This document shows positions 1-5,561 of a DNA stretch of 6,378 bases, piece by piece. Each line of letters begins with the position of its first letter. Position 1 is the first letter of the stretch. Under the pieces are notes generated by a model. That model did not search any database and had not been told where the DNA came from. It saw only the letters and a program-made list of their open reading frames with translations. This DNA comes from Candidatus Delongbacteria bacterium (lineage in GTDB: Bacteria; Delongbacteria; UBA4055): NCBI GenBank assembly GCA_027858795.1, contig JAQICF010000227.1:1-6378 (forward strand). Reading direction: 5' to 3'. Made by a program: the position numbers and the translations under genes.

Positions 1-1
1 T

Positions 2-1591
2 CCATACACTATGATTGATTTGATTTCTGAATTAATTGATGAAGAAAATTTTAATATTATTTCTGAAAAATACAATGAGAAAGTTTTTGATGAAGGGTAT
101 ATTAAACTTATTTATAATAATCTGGTCAGGATTGATGCTTCTTTATCAGAGGAATTTAAAATATTTATAAAAAAAGAATTATCAATTGATCTTGTTAAAC
201 CTATCATTATTGATAGAGAAGAAATCAACAGGCAAAAAAAACAAGGTGAATTTGATTTGCTTTTTGATAAGCAAAAACTAAAAAGATTATGTTTAAACGT
301 TTTCGATAAGTTTACTAAAGATGATATTCTAAAAAAAGATTTATTTGATTTAAAAAAAGAACATTGGAAATTTGAGGGATTTGATGAAGCTATTTCTGAT
401 GCTGTCATTAATTGTTTGAGTTGGGTTGCAGACACAAATGGCAAGATTAATAAATATATTTTTAAGGATTCATTTGAAAATCATATCGAGTCTTATTTGA
501 TAAATGAAATATATAATGAAATCCATAGTTTTAAAGAAGTAGTGATAAGCGAAGAGCAGAAAAACTATATTTATATGTGGTGTTGTAATCATTTTGAAAA
601 GGTTGAATTTACAACTGCGATATCCCGTTCTTTAAGAAATGATCAATTACAATACACAGTAGTTGCTGTCCATATGTGGTTTTTTTATAAAAAATTTGAA
701 TTTAAATTTCCTCAGAATATCTTACTTGACATGCTATCTTTTGATTATTTTATTGGTAATGGTTGGAGTGGAGTGGATGATATTATTAAAAAATTGCCAA
801 AAGCTGATGTGCAGCAAAGAATTTTAGATAATCTAAAACGAGGAATCCTTGATTATGATGTTCTAATGAATCATATAAATTATGTAATTAGAAATAATAT
901 AACTGATGCATATAAATATATATTTGACGAGATCAAAGGAAATAATAGAACAGAATATGATACTAGAGAATTAATTGATATTTATTTTGATAAAACTGTC
1001 GATTACATTGGGTTGTATGGATTACTTAAAATACCAGACAAAATCAATTGGTATATTATTGAAAAACTGCTAGATCATAATGAAGAAATTCAAATTGAAG
1101 AATTCTTGGTGCAAATAATAAATGAAGTAATGGATAAAGATACAAGATTGAAATCTGCACAGTATTTAATTCATGTACAGAATAAAATTGGCTTAGATTA
1201 TTATATTAAGTATCTGAAACAACCTGAATTACATCAAGTTCAGTTAGAGAATACTAAGTGTCTAGTAAGAATTAAAACAAAAGAATTTATCCCTGATTTA
1301 ATAGGATTGTTAGAACTTAGTTACCAAAAAGAAATTAAAATAGAACCATTCTATACATTTACAAAAATAGTAATGGATGCTTTTGTAACAATAGCTTTAG
1401 TTAGTGAAGAATTGTATGTTGAAATTCGACAACAGCTTATAACGTTGCTTGATACAAAATCAGATAAATATACTGATTTGAAATATATAAGATATGATAT
1501 TGATAGGATGGATAAACGATTTAGGGAAACTCATGTTAAAACACCAACTATTGATGAAGTAAAGCAAATATTAGAAGAATTAGGATTGTAG
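2..1591 (+). CDS. C-terminal part of a large helical-repeat protein, probably STAND/NACHT-type (partial at left edge)
   Basis: The reading frame is open to the left edge. The first ATG, at 11, has no visible ribosome binding site in the ten bases before it, so I take the gene to begin upstream of the window; 526 residues follow that ATG. The protein is rich in Leu, Ile, Lys and Glu, and has no signal peptide or transmembrane segment. A motif around residues 79-90 (EFDLLFDKQKLKR) and the helical spacing after it recall the C-terminal sensor region of large Bacteroidota STAND/NACHT proteins related to Avs. Residues about 355-470 look like HEAT/armadillo helix pairs, and the tail carries IDRMDKRF near residue 498. 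No P-loop is visible, so any NTPase domain would lie upstream. The KAP NTPase gene follows 68 bases downstream on the same strand and may be cotranscribed. The family assignment is by recollected sequence style; a stand-alone 526-aa HEAT-like protein is the alternative. Confidence 0.75.
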   Translation, partial: PYTMIDLISELIDEENFNIISEKYNEKVFDEGYIKLIYNNLVRIDASLSEEFKIFIKKELSIDLVKPIIIDREEINRQKKQGEFDLLFDKQKLKRLCLNVFDKFTKDDILKKDLFDLKKEHWKFEGFDEAISDAVINCLSWVADTNGKINKYIFKDSFENHIESYLINEIYNEIHSFKEVVISEEQKNYIYMWCCNHFEKVEFTTAISRSLRNDQLQYTVVAVHMWFFYKKFEFKFPQNILLDMLSFDYFIGNGWSGVDDIIKKLPKADVQQRILDNLKRGILDYDVLMNHINYVIRNNITDAYKYIFDEIKGNNRTEYDTRELIDIYFDKTVDYIGLYGLLKIPDKINWYIIEKLLDHNEEIQIEEFLVQIINEVMDKDTRLKSAQYLIHVQNKIGLDYYIKYLKQPELHQVQLENTKCLVRIKTKEFIPDLIGLLELSYQKEIKIEPFYTFTKIVMDAFVTIALVSEELYVEIRQQLITLLDTKSDKYTDLKYIRYDIDRMDKRFRETHVKTPTIDEVKQILEELGL

Positions 1592-1659
1592 GCAAAATAT
1601 GAAGATAATTAAGCTGTACGTAACGTTTTGTAAAAAAGAAAAAGTAATGGAGAGTAAGT

Positions 1660-3021
1660 ATGTCAAATTGGGAAACACTTAAGTTTAATAGTGTGTATGA
1701 TAAGCTTAAAAGAAAAGAAGTAGCGACATATTTATCAGAAATAATATTATCTCGTAAAGACTCATTTGTTTTAAGTGTTGATTCAAGTTGGGGAACAGGT
1801 AAATCTTGGTTTATTAAAATGTGGATAAATGAAATATTTGATAATACGGAATATAAACAAGAGATTTATCCTGTTTATTTTAATGCTTGGAAAAATGATG
1901 ATTTTAATGATCCATTACTTGCTATTATTTCAACAATTTGTAAAAAAGAAAAAGAAAATCCATTGTATAAAAATGTTGAAACGAATGTGAAACCTTTATT
2001 GAAAAAGGGATTGAAATTTCTATTAAAAAAGGCAACTCACGGTGCTATTGATGATGAATTCTTTGAACTAATTTCATCAGGATTTAGTTTAGAATCTGAT
2101 GATGAAATTTTTAAAGAATACGAAGATTATAAAGAAAAAAAAGAAAAATTTAGAGAAGCTCTTTTAAAATTTCAATCTGATGAGACTAACGGGATAAAAA
2201 AGAAAATAGTAGTTTTTATTGACGAACTTGACAGATGTAGGCCATCATTTGCAATAGAAACTTTAGAAAAAATTAAGCATCTTTTTAATATCGAAAATTA
2301 TATTTTTGTACTATCTGTCGATAAAGAACAACTCTCTCATTCGATAGCAACTTTATATGGTCAGAATATGGATTCTATTGGCTACTTGAGAAGATTTATT
2401 GACTTAGAGTGCCGATTACCTCAATCTGATATAAAGAATTATTATTTACAATTGAAGGAACAATACATAAAAAATAATAATATTAACGCTAATTGGGCAT
2501 TCTTTTTTACCATATTAGAGGACTATATTAGAATATTTGATTTTAGCTTAAGAGACATTAATAAACTCTTCAATTTGCTAGAAATAGTACTACCTTCAAT
2601 TTTTAAATACCATCAAACTGATACTTTCAATGCTGTCCAGGAGTATAGTGCAATGGTATCATCTTTAATTTCTTATTTTATATGCTTGAAATTTAAGGCA
2701 CCTGATTTATATAAGATTGTAAAGAATAATGATTTTGTTATCAGTGATTTTAATTCTATAAGAGTAAAATTGAAACTGAATTATCCATTATCTACTGCTA
2801 CATATTTGAAGGGGAAAAATTCAAAAATATTAGAAGATTTTATTAAGATAAGGTATGATATACAGAACAATAATATTAGAACAACAACAATACAAATTGA
2901 ATATAAAGTTGGTGCTGAAAAAAAAGTTAAAGATCTTGATATCTCAAGTATGTTCTCTTATAAGAGCTATAAATTTAAATTCTTTGAACAAATTGAATTT
3001 GTGGAGAGTTATTTTACTTAA
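1660..3021 (+). CDS. KAP-family P-loop NTPase, soluble form
   Basis: This is a complete 453-residue protein. The ATG is preceded by GGAGAG at 1649-1654 with a five-base spacer. Walker A is at residues 42-49 (SSWGTGKS), with Ser in place of the first Gly, as in other KAP proteins. The family motif YFNAW is at 73-77. Walker B is at 183-191 (IVVFIDELD), followed by RCRP and a helix ending at HLF. YLRRFIDLECRLP at 242-254 supplies the conserved arginines expected near the nucleotide. Many KAP proteins carry transmembrane helices between Walker A and B; here that insert (about 95-180) is charged, with a likely coiled coil at 150-170, so the protein should be cytoplasmic. The region after residue 270 is helical and probably a partner- or target-binding part. 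KAP NTPases are known from phage-exclusion and defence contexts (PifA, QatA). The neighbours here do not match Qat, so the precise role is unknown. Confidence 0.93.
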   Translation: MSNWETLKFNSVYDKLKRKEVATYLSEIILSRKDSFVLSVDSSWGTGKSWFIKMWINEIFDNTEYKQEIYPVYFNAWKNDDFNDPLLAIISTICKKEKENPLYKNVETNVKPLLKKGLKFLLKKATHGAIDDEFFELISSGFSLESDDEIFKEYEDYKEKKEKFREALLKFQSDETNGIKKKIVVFIDELDRCRPSFAIETLEKIKHLFNIENYIFVLSVDKEQLSHSIATLYGQNMDSIGYLRRFIDLECRLPQSDIKNYYLQLKEQYIKNNNINANWAFFFTILEDYIRIFDFSLRDINKLFNLLEIVLPSIFKYHQTDTFNAVQEYSAMVSSLISYFICLKFKAPDLYKIVKNNDFVISDFNSIRVKLKLNYPLSTATYLKGKNSKILEDFIKIRYDIQNNNIRTTTIQIEYKVGAEKKVKDLDISSMFSYKSYKFKFFEQIEFVESYFT

Positions 3022-3117
3022 AAGTGGAAATCTTAAAGAAGCAAACGAAAATTTTTTAACATAACTAAAAAAGAAGACCGTCAATCAGAATTATTGAGAA
3101 CAAAGAACGAGGTCACC

Positions 3118-3216
3118 ATGTATCAAATAAATAAAATTCAAAACAAAATCACAAAGCTAAAAGAATGCACTTTCTCCGACTCCGAATTAAAATTTAAAGA
3201 AAGAGAACGGGGTTAA
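3118..3216 (+). pseudogene. N-terminal remnant of a DUF4268-type (nuclease-like) protein
   Basis: A 32-codon frame starts at ATG 3118, after GAGG at 3109-3112 with a five-base spacer. It begins MYQINKIQNKITKL and continues through TFSDSELKFKERE. I recognise this as the usual start of a Bacteroidota protein with a DUF4268 domain, whose N-terminus runs roughly M-Y-x-I-N-K-x-x-N-x-I and then TFSELGFKERE before a conserved HLQEWI. The match stops after KERE: two more residues and then TAA, just before the 7-bp repeat tract. The rest of the gene, normally a few hundred residues with a PD-(D/E)XK-like fold, is absent. The surviving start and its ribosome binding site suggest a 3' deletion rather than random decay. 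The family call rests on about 25 residues recognised from memory; a real micropeptide is the less likely alternative. Confidence 0.5.
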
Positions 3217-3221
3217 AAGAT

Positions 3222-3253
3222 AGGTATGAGGTATGAAGTATAAGGTATGAGGT
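3222..3253 (+). repeat. 7-bp tandem repeat, AGGTATG x4 plus partial unit
   Basis: Four consecutive 7-base units run from 3222 to 3249: AGGTATG, AGGTATG, AAGTATA, AGGTATG. A partial AGGT ends at 3253. The tract lies between the broken DUF4268-like remnant and the GNAT gene. A related tract with the same period and the same TATGA core lies at 4951-4978, so this is a recurring element rather than chance simple sequence. It probably marks a recombination or deletion junction; function unknown. Confidence 0.75.
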
Positions 3254-3278
3254 GGCTCATGGATTCGCGGGGGGAGTA

Positions 3279-3818
3279 GTGATTAAATTAACACCATTTA
3301 AAGAAGAAAATATTGATACATTAACAAGTTGGGTTTCCAATGCAGAAGAAGTTATGCTCTGGGCAGGTCCGGCTTATAAAATTGAAACCCTGAAACAGAA
3401 TATTTTCGATAATCTAAATTACTCAGAAAAGCATCCTGACTATATGAGAATGTTCTCTGCTATAAATTCTAAAACAAATGAAATAATCGGTCATGTTCAA
3501 ATAGCATTAGACAAACCCAATGAAACAGCAGGAATTGCAAGAATGATAGTTGCTCCTGAACATAGAGGAAAGGGATATAGCAAAACAATCATACATGAAC
3601 TGCTAAAATATGGATTTAATGATCTAAACCTAAATATATTTACACTAGTTGTTTTTGATTTTAATTTAGCAGCTATAAAATGTTACGAAAGATGTGGCTT
3701 TGTAAAAGAAGGAATTTTAAGAGATCGAAGAAAAGTTGGAAATGAATACTGGTCTCTGATACCAATGAGTATGAAGAAGGGTGAGTATATAAAAGAAATT
3801 GAAATTGGAAATTATTAA
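3279..3818 (+). CDS. GNAT-family N-acetyltransferase (RimJ/RimL-like)
   Basis: This gene encodes 179 residues from GTG 3279, giving MIKLTPFKEENIDTL, the usual start for this family. A GTG at 3252 would add nine residues read through the repeat tract and looks artefactual. The purine run 3269-3276 is close to the chosen start, with only two bases between. The acetyl-CoA pyrophosphate loop is visible as RGKGYS at residues 96-101, after the beta-strand IARMIVAPEH. The C-terminal GNAT signature CYERCGF is at 135-141, followed by EGILRDRRKVGNEYWSL, as in RimJ/RimL-type enzymes. The enzyme would transfer acetyl from acetyl-CoA to an amine; the substrate (protein N-terminus, polyamine or drug) cannot be told. 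The gene is complete and stands alone, flanked by repeats and broken genes, which fits cassette-like cargo. A weak inverted repeat (3799-3806 with 3821-3828) spans the stop codon but lacks a good U-run. Confidence 0.9.
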   Translation: MIKLTPFKEENIDTLTSWVSNAEEVMLWAGPAYKIETLKQNIFDNLNYSEKHPDYMRMFSAINSKTNEIIGHVQIALDKPNETAGIARMIVAPEHRGKGYSKTIIHELLKYGFNDLNLNIFTLVVFDFNLAAIKCYERCGFVKEGILRDRRKVGNEYWSLIPMSMKKGEYIKEIEIGNY

Positions 3819-3885
3819 TGAATTTCAAAATTTTAAATAAAATTATATATTTAGAATGGTACAATTTGTAATTGGAGATTATAAA

Positions 3886-4299
3886 ATGAATAAAGAAGAA
3901 TTTGAAATACTTATAGAGGAATTAAGAGCATTACCCAAAGAATGCGAATGGGTTGAATTTAAACAAAATAATTCCGAACCTGAAATGATTGGTCAATATA
4001 TTTCTGCATTATCAAATTCAGCATGCTTAGAAAATAAAGAATATGGTTACCTAGTTTATGGAATAGAAAATGAAACCCATAAAATTGTAGGAACCAATTT
4101 TAATCCCGAAATGGCAAAAATAAAAAAGCAGGAACTTAAAAACTGGCTTTCAACTCAACTAACCCCCAAAATCGATTTTAAAACATTCAGTTTTGAAATC
4201 AAAGGTAAGTTAATAACAATATTTCAAATTGATGCTTCTATAAATACACCTATTATGTTTAAAAATCAAGCAGTAAAACACATAATTATGAATGTGTGA
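3886..4299 (+). CDS. AlbA_2 (Schlafen-like) domain protein, truncated at the C-terminus
   Basis: I choose ATG 3886 because GGAG at 3874-3877 lies eight bases before it and the product then starts MNKEEFEILIEELR, as is usual; an in-frame ATG at 3856 would add ten residues. AlbA_2 features follow: ECEWVEFKQNN at residues 19-29 with the E24-x-K26 core, IGQYISALSNSA at 35-46, GYLVYGIE at 54-61, then HKIVGTNF. Full relatives run on from a motif like FKGxAYIRxGSYKK into several hundred residues, often with an ATPase-like or winged-helix part. Here the match ends at FKNQA (about base 4272), and nine unrelated codons reach the stop at 4299. None of the three forward frames downstream restores the family motif. 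AlbA_2 domains bind or cleave nucleic acid in some families. The 137-residue product is probably an inactive remnant, although the AlbA_2 core could still fold. Confidence 0.8.
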   Translation: MNKEEFEILIEELRALPKECEWVEFKQNNSEPEMIGQYISALSNSACLENKEYGYLVYGIENETHKIVGTNFNPEMAKIKKQELKNWLSTQLTPKIDFKTFSFEIKGKLITIFQIDASINTPIMFKNQAVKHIIMNV

Positions 4300-4338
4300 A
4301 ATATAGAATGTATGTTCCATTTTGGGTGGGTTATGAGC

Positions 4339-4360
4339 ATGTAACCTAGATGTAACTAAA
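4339..4360 (+). repeat. 11-bp tandem pair ATGTAACCTAG / ATGTAACTAAA
   Basis: Two adjacent 11-base words share 8 of 11 bases (4339-4349 and 4350-4360). The second word recurs exactly at 4416-4426, one base before an ATG (4427), and at 5001-5011, just before the GGGAGG ribosome binding site of the 165-aa gene. Four related copies in under 700 bases make this a local repeat family, perhaps a leader-associated word. Confidence 0.5.
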
Positions 4361-4367
4361 CCGGTTA

Positions 4368-4400
4368 ATATAGTGCTTTATTTAACCATTTTATAGCTAA
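4368..4400 (+). repeat. 33-bp direct repeat, copy 1
   Basis: This segment begins ATATAGTGCTTT and ends TAGCTAA. It matches 4656-4688 at 29 of 33 positions in the same orientation, with copy starts 288 bases apart. A shared TATGAGCA lies upstream of both copies (4332-4339 and 4600-4607), so the similarity extends as a collinear module with an indel of about 20 bases. Confidence 0.8.
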
Positions 4401-4515
4401 TCAAAGACAATACAAATGTAACTAAAATGAAGAGCGACGAATATAATAAAATTAAAATTGAATGTCAACCTTCAAAATAAGCAATTATAACTTGTCTTCA
4501 GGTAAACAATATGAG

Positions 4516-4654
4516 AAGGGTTACGCAAAGTATATTCAACCTTTATAAAACGAAAGAACCCGCCGTAGCGAGTTTTGATCTCCTTATACCCAGATGGTAT
4601 ATGAGCAACTGTAAGTTATAAAAAGTTTTTCCGTCAGTCAAGCGTTTGTTTGAC
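4516..4654. other. Cluster of three stem-loops, possible structured RNA
   Basis: Three local stems are visible. AAGGGTT 4516-4522 pairs with AACCTTT 4538-4544 (one G-U). TATACC 4585-4590 pairs perfectly with GGTATA 4596-4601 around a 5-base loop. GTCAAGC 4637-4643 pairs with GTTTGAC 4648-4654 (one G-U) around a 4-base loop. The part between 4550 and 4650 is less AT-rich than its surroundings. It could be a small RNA or an upstream leader of the 74-aa gene. There is no recognised RNA family and the strand is uncertain. Confidence 0.25.
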
Positions 4655-4655
4655 G

Positions 4656-4688
4656 ATATAGTGCTTTGTTTAACAATTTCGTAGCTAA
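4656..4688 (+). repeat. 33-bp direct repeat, copy 2
   Basis: Second copy of the ATATAGTGCTTT...TAGCTAA segment, differing from copy 1 at four positions. It lies about 40 bases before the start of the 74-aa gene. Copy 1 lies 26 bases before the short frame starting at 4427, so each copy precedes a possible small gene start. Confidence 0.8.
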
Positions 4689-4726
4689 ATTCAATGTTGT
4701 AAGAAAGTGATGAAAAAAGGACAATC

Positions 4727-4951
4727 ATGACATACGTAGATTATTTTTCAGATAGAGAATTAACTCCTGAATTGTTAGATGCAATTAAGAGGTATGAGAA
4801 CTTTGATCAGCGATTATTCTTCATAAATTTCCTACTCGACTCTATGACAAACGCCCAAGTTATTGAAAGGCTTGATAAAGCTGTTGCAGACAAAAAAATG
4901 ATCGAACGCGATGATGAGTCTTTTTTTATAGAGGATTATTTGGAAAAATAG
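4727..4951 (+). CDS. Small acidic protein of unknown function (74 aa)
   Basis: The ATG is preceded by AAGGA at 4717-4721 with a five-base spacer, a good ribosome binding site for this window. The product begins MTYVDYFSDRELTPELL and is strongly acidic, with about 18 Asp/Glu against 10 Lys/Arg. It seems mostly helical, with a hydrophobic stretch RLFFINFLLDSM near residues 29-40. It has no signal peptide, membrane helix or metal-binding pattern. I recognise no family. It stands alone, preceded by the duplicated intergenic module and followed directly by a 7-bp repeat tract that starts in its stop codon. The size and charge would fit an immunity protein, antitoxin or other small partner, but no cognate toxin is next to it, so this remains open. 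Reality as a gene is supported by the ribosome binding site and ordinary-looking composition. Confidence 0.65.
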   Translation: MTYVDYFSDRELTPELLDAIKRYENFDQRLFFINFLLDSMTNAQVIERLDKAVADKKMIERDDESFFIEDYLEK

Positions 4952-4978
4952 TGATGAGATATGAACTATGAGTGATCG
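4951..4978 (+). repeat. Second 7-bp repeat tract (GTGATGA GATATGA ACTATGA GTGATCG)
   Basis: Four 7-base units run from the last base of the 74-aa gene's stop codon. The middle two share TATGA with the units at 3222-3253 (GATATGA here, GGTATGA there when rotated), and the outer two are degenerate. The last unit overlaps the left arm of the inverted repeat at 4975-5002. Confidence 0.55.
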
Positions 4979-5002
4979 TCTTGTTGGAGTCAACAAAACG
5001 AT
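4975..5002. promoter_or_regulatory. 12-bp inverted repeat upstream of the 165-aa gene
   Basis: Left arm 4975-4986 (ATCGTCTTGTTG) and right arm 4991-5002 (CAACAAAACGAT) are complementary at 11 of 12 positions around the loop GAGT. No T-run follows, so an intrinsic terminator is unlikely. It ends 10 bases before the GGGAGG ribosome binding site of the next gene and so may be an operator, a leader hairpin or a recombination site. Confidence 0.5.
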
Positions 5003-5022
5003 GTAACTAAAGGGAGGATAAG

Positions 5023-5520
5023 ATGAAAACTAAAGAAAGAATAGCATGGATATTCATTACTATCATTTTAGTAAGCATTACGATTTTTCAGTTATTCAGG
5101 ACTAACTCGTACGAAGTAAAATTAACAAATCATGAATATTTTCAGAGAAGATTAAAAAACGATATCAATAAATTAAAATCAGCTTTAGAAAAAAATGAAA
5201 GTAAACCAGAATTGTTAAAAGGTTCAGATTTAAGTGAAATTAGTATTAGATACCTTAAACATCAGGGATTACAGGATCCTGAATATGATATTAAGATGGA
5301 TCTTTTAAAACATCTTGAATTTATTCCTTACGAACCAGTCTTAGGTGGAATAATGGGATATCTAGAAGAAGATATTAGAATCATACACAACAAAGTTTTG
5401 GTAGGATTTGAAGATGGGCATATCGGCGGAGTTATGCTTCTCAAATACCATGTTGCTCCAAAAGGTGTAATAACTTGGAAAGTATTGTATTCAAAATTGA
5501 GTACTGGATTCGAATTATAA
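5023..5520 (+). CDS. Membrane-anchored protein of unknown function (165 aa)
   Basis: The ATG is preceded by GGGAGG at 5012-5017 with a five-base spacer, the best ribosome binding site in the window. Residues 2-6 are mostly charged (KTKER) and residues 7-25 form one hydrophobic helix, so the protein is probably held in the inner membrane as a signal anchor with its bulk outside the cytoplasm. A charged, possibly coiled-coil segment follows at about 42-62. The C-terminal part has a compact beta-rich look, with PVLGG near 105-109 and FEDGHIGGVMLLKYHV at 129-144, then ITWKVLYSKL. I have the impression of uncharacterised conserved bacterial proteins with a similar F-E-D-G-H-I-x-G-x-M-L-L strand pair, but cannot name a family. 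There is no lipobox cysteine. The gene appears monocistronic; the inverted repeat upstream may control it. Confidence 0.8.
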   Translation: MKTKERIAWIFITIILVSITIFQLFRTNSYEVKLTNHEYFQRRLKNDINKLKSALEKNESKPELLKGSDLSEISIRYLKHQGLQDPEYDIKMDLLKHLEFIPYEPVLGGIMGYLEEDIRIIHNKVLVGFEDGHIGGVMLLKYHVAPKGVITWKVLYSKLSTGFEL

Positions 5521-5561
5521 TTGTAGTAAGAAAAAAGAAAGAAAACCACCAAAAGGCACTA

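Larger units (their letters stand above)
4300..4726. other. 427-base non-coding stretch with duplicated module and stem-loops
   Basis: No convincing gene is present. The only plus-strand frame worth mentioning, ATG 4427 to 4480 (17 codons, MKSDEYNKIKIE...), is too short to support. The stretch contains two copies of a 33-base direct repeat, repeated ATGTAACTAAA-type words, and three short stem-loops, all listed separately. It starts right after the truncated AlbA_2 gene and ends at the ribosome binding site of the 74-aa gene, so it probably includes that gene's promoter. I see no clear Bacteroidota TAnnTTTG box. Confidence 0.7.

Noticed and set aside
112..444. Minus-strand 110-codon frame, and similar minus-strand frames at 3673-3864 and 5328-5552
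   Set aside because: Each is antisense to a better supported gene, Ser/Phe-rich as expected for the complement of AT-rich coding DNA, and without a ribosome binding site.
1610..1640. Promoter between the two left-hand genes (TAACGTTTTG resembles a TAnnTTTG box)
   Set aside because: Spacing is off by one base and no clear -33 element is seen, so it is not supported.
2855..3064. Plus-strand 69-codon frame overlapping the end of the KAP gene
   Set aside because: It lies mostly inside the KAP gene in another frame, and its Lys/Leu-rich product is what AT-rich shadows give.
1660..3216. Qat defence system headed by the KAP NTPase
   Set aside because: No QatB, QueC-like QatC or TatD-like QatD gene follows; downstream there are only remnants and unrelated genes.
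3222..3253. CRISPR-like repeats
   Set aside because: Units of seven bases are directly adjacent, without spacers, and no cas gene is present.
3252..3278. Earlier GTG start for the acetyltransferase
   Set aside because: The extra nine residues come from the repeat tract and adjoining bases; the family start MIKLTPF begins at GTG 3279.
3799..3828. Inverted repeat around the GNAT stop codon as a terminator
   Set aside because: Arms are only A/T-rich (TTGAAATT with AATTTCAA), the loop is 14 bases and no clear U-run follows, so it could be chance.
4656..4726. Integron attC-like site (GTTTAAC fits the RYYYAAC core)
   Set aside because: No matching GTTRRRY partner follows at a sensible distance, the possible pairing of the flanks is poor, and no integrase gene is in the window.
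4543..4728. Minus-strand frame of 61 codons
   Set aside because: No ribosome binding site, it reads through the 33-bp repeat and two stem-loops, and the product has no recognisable family features.
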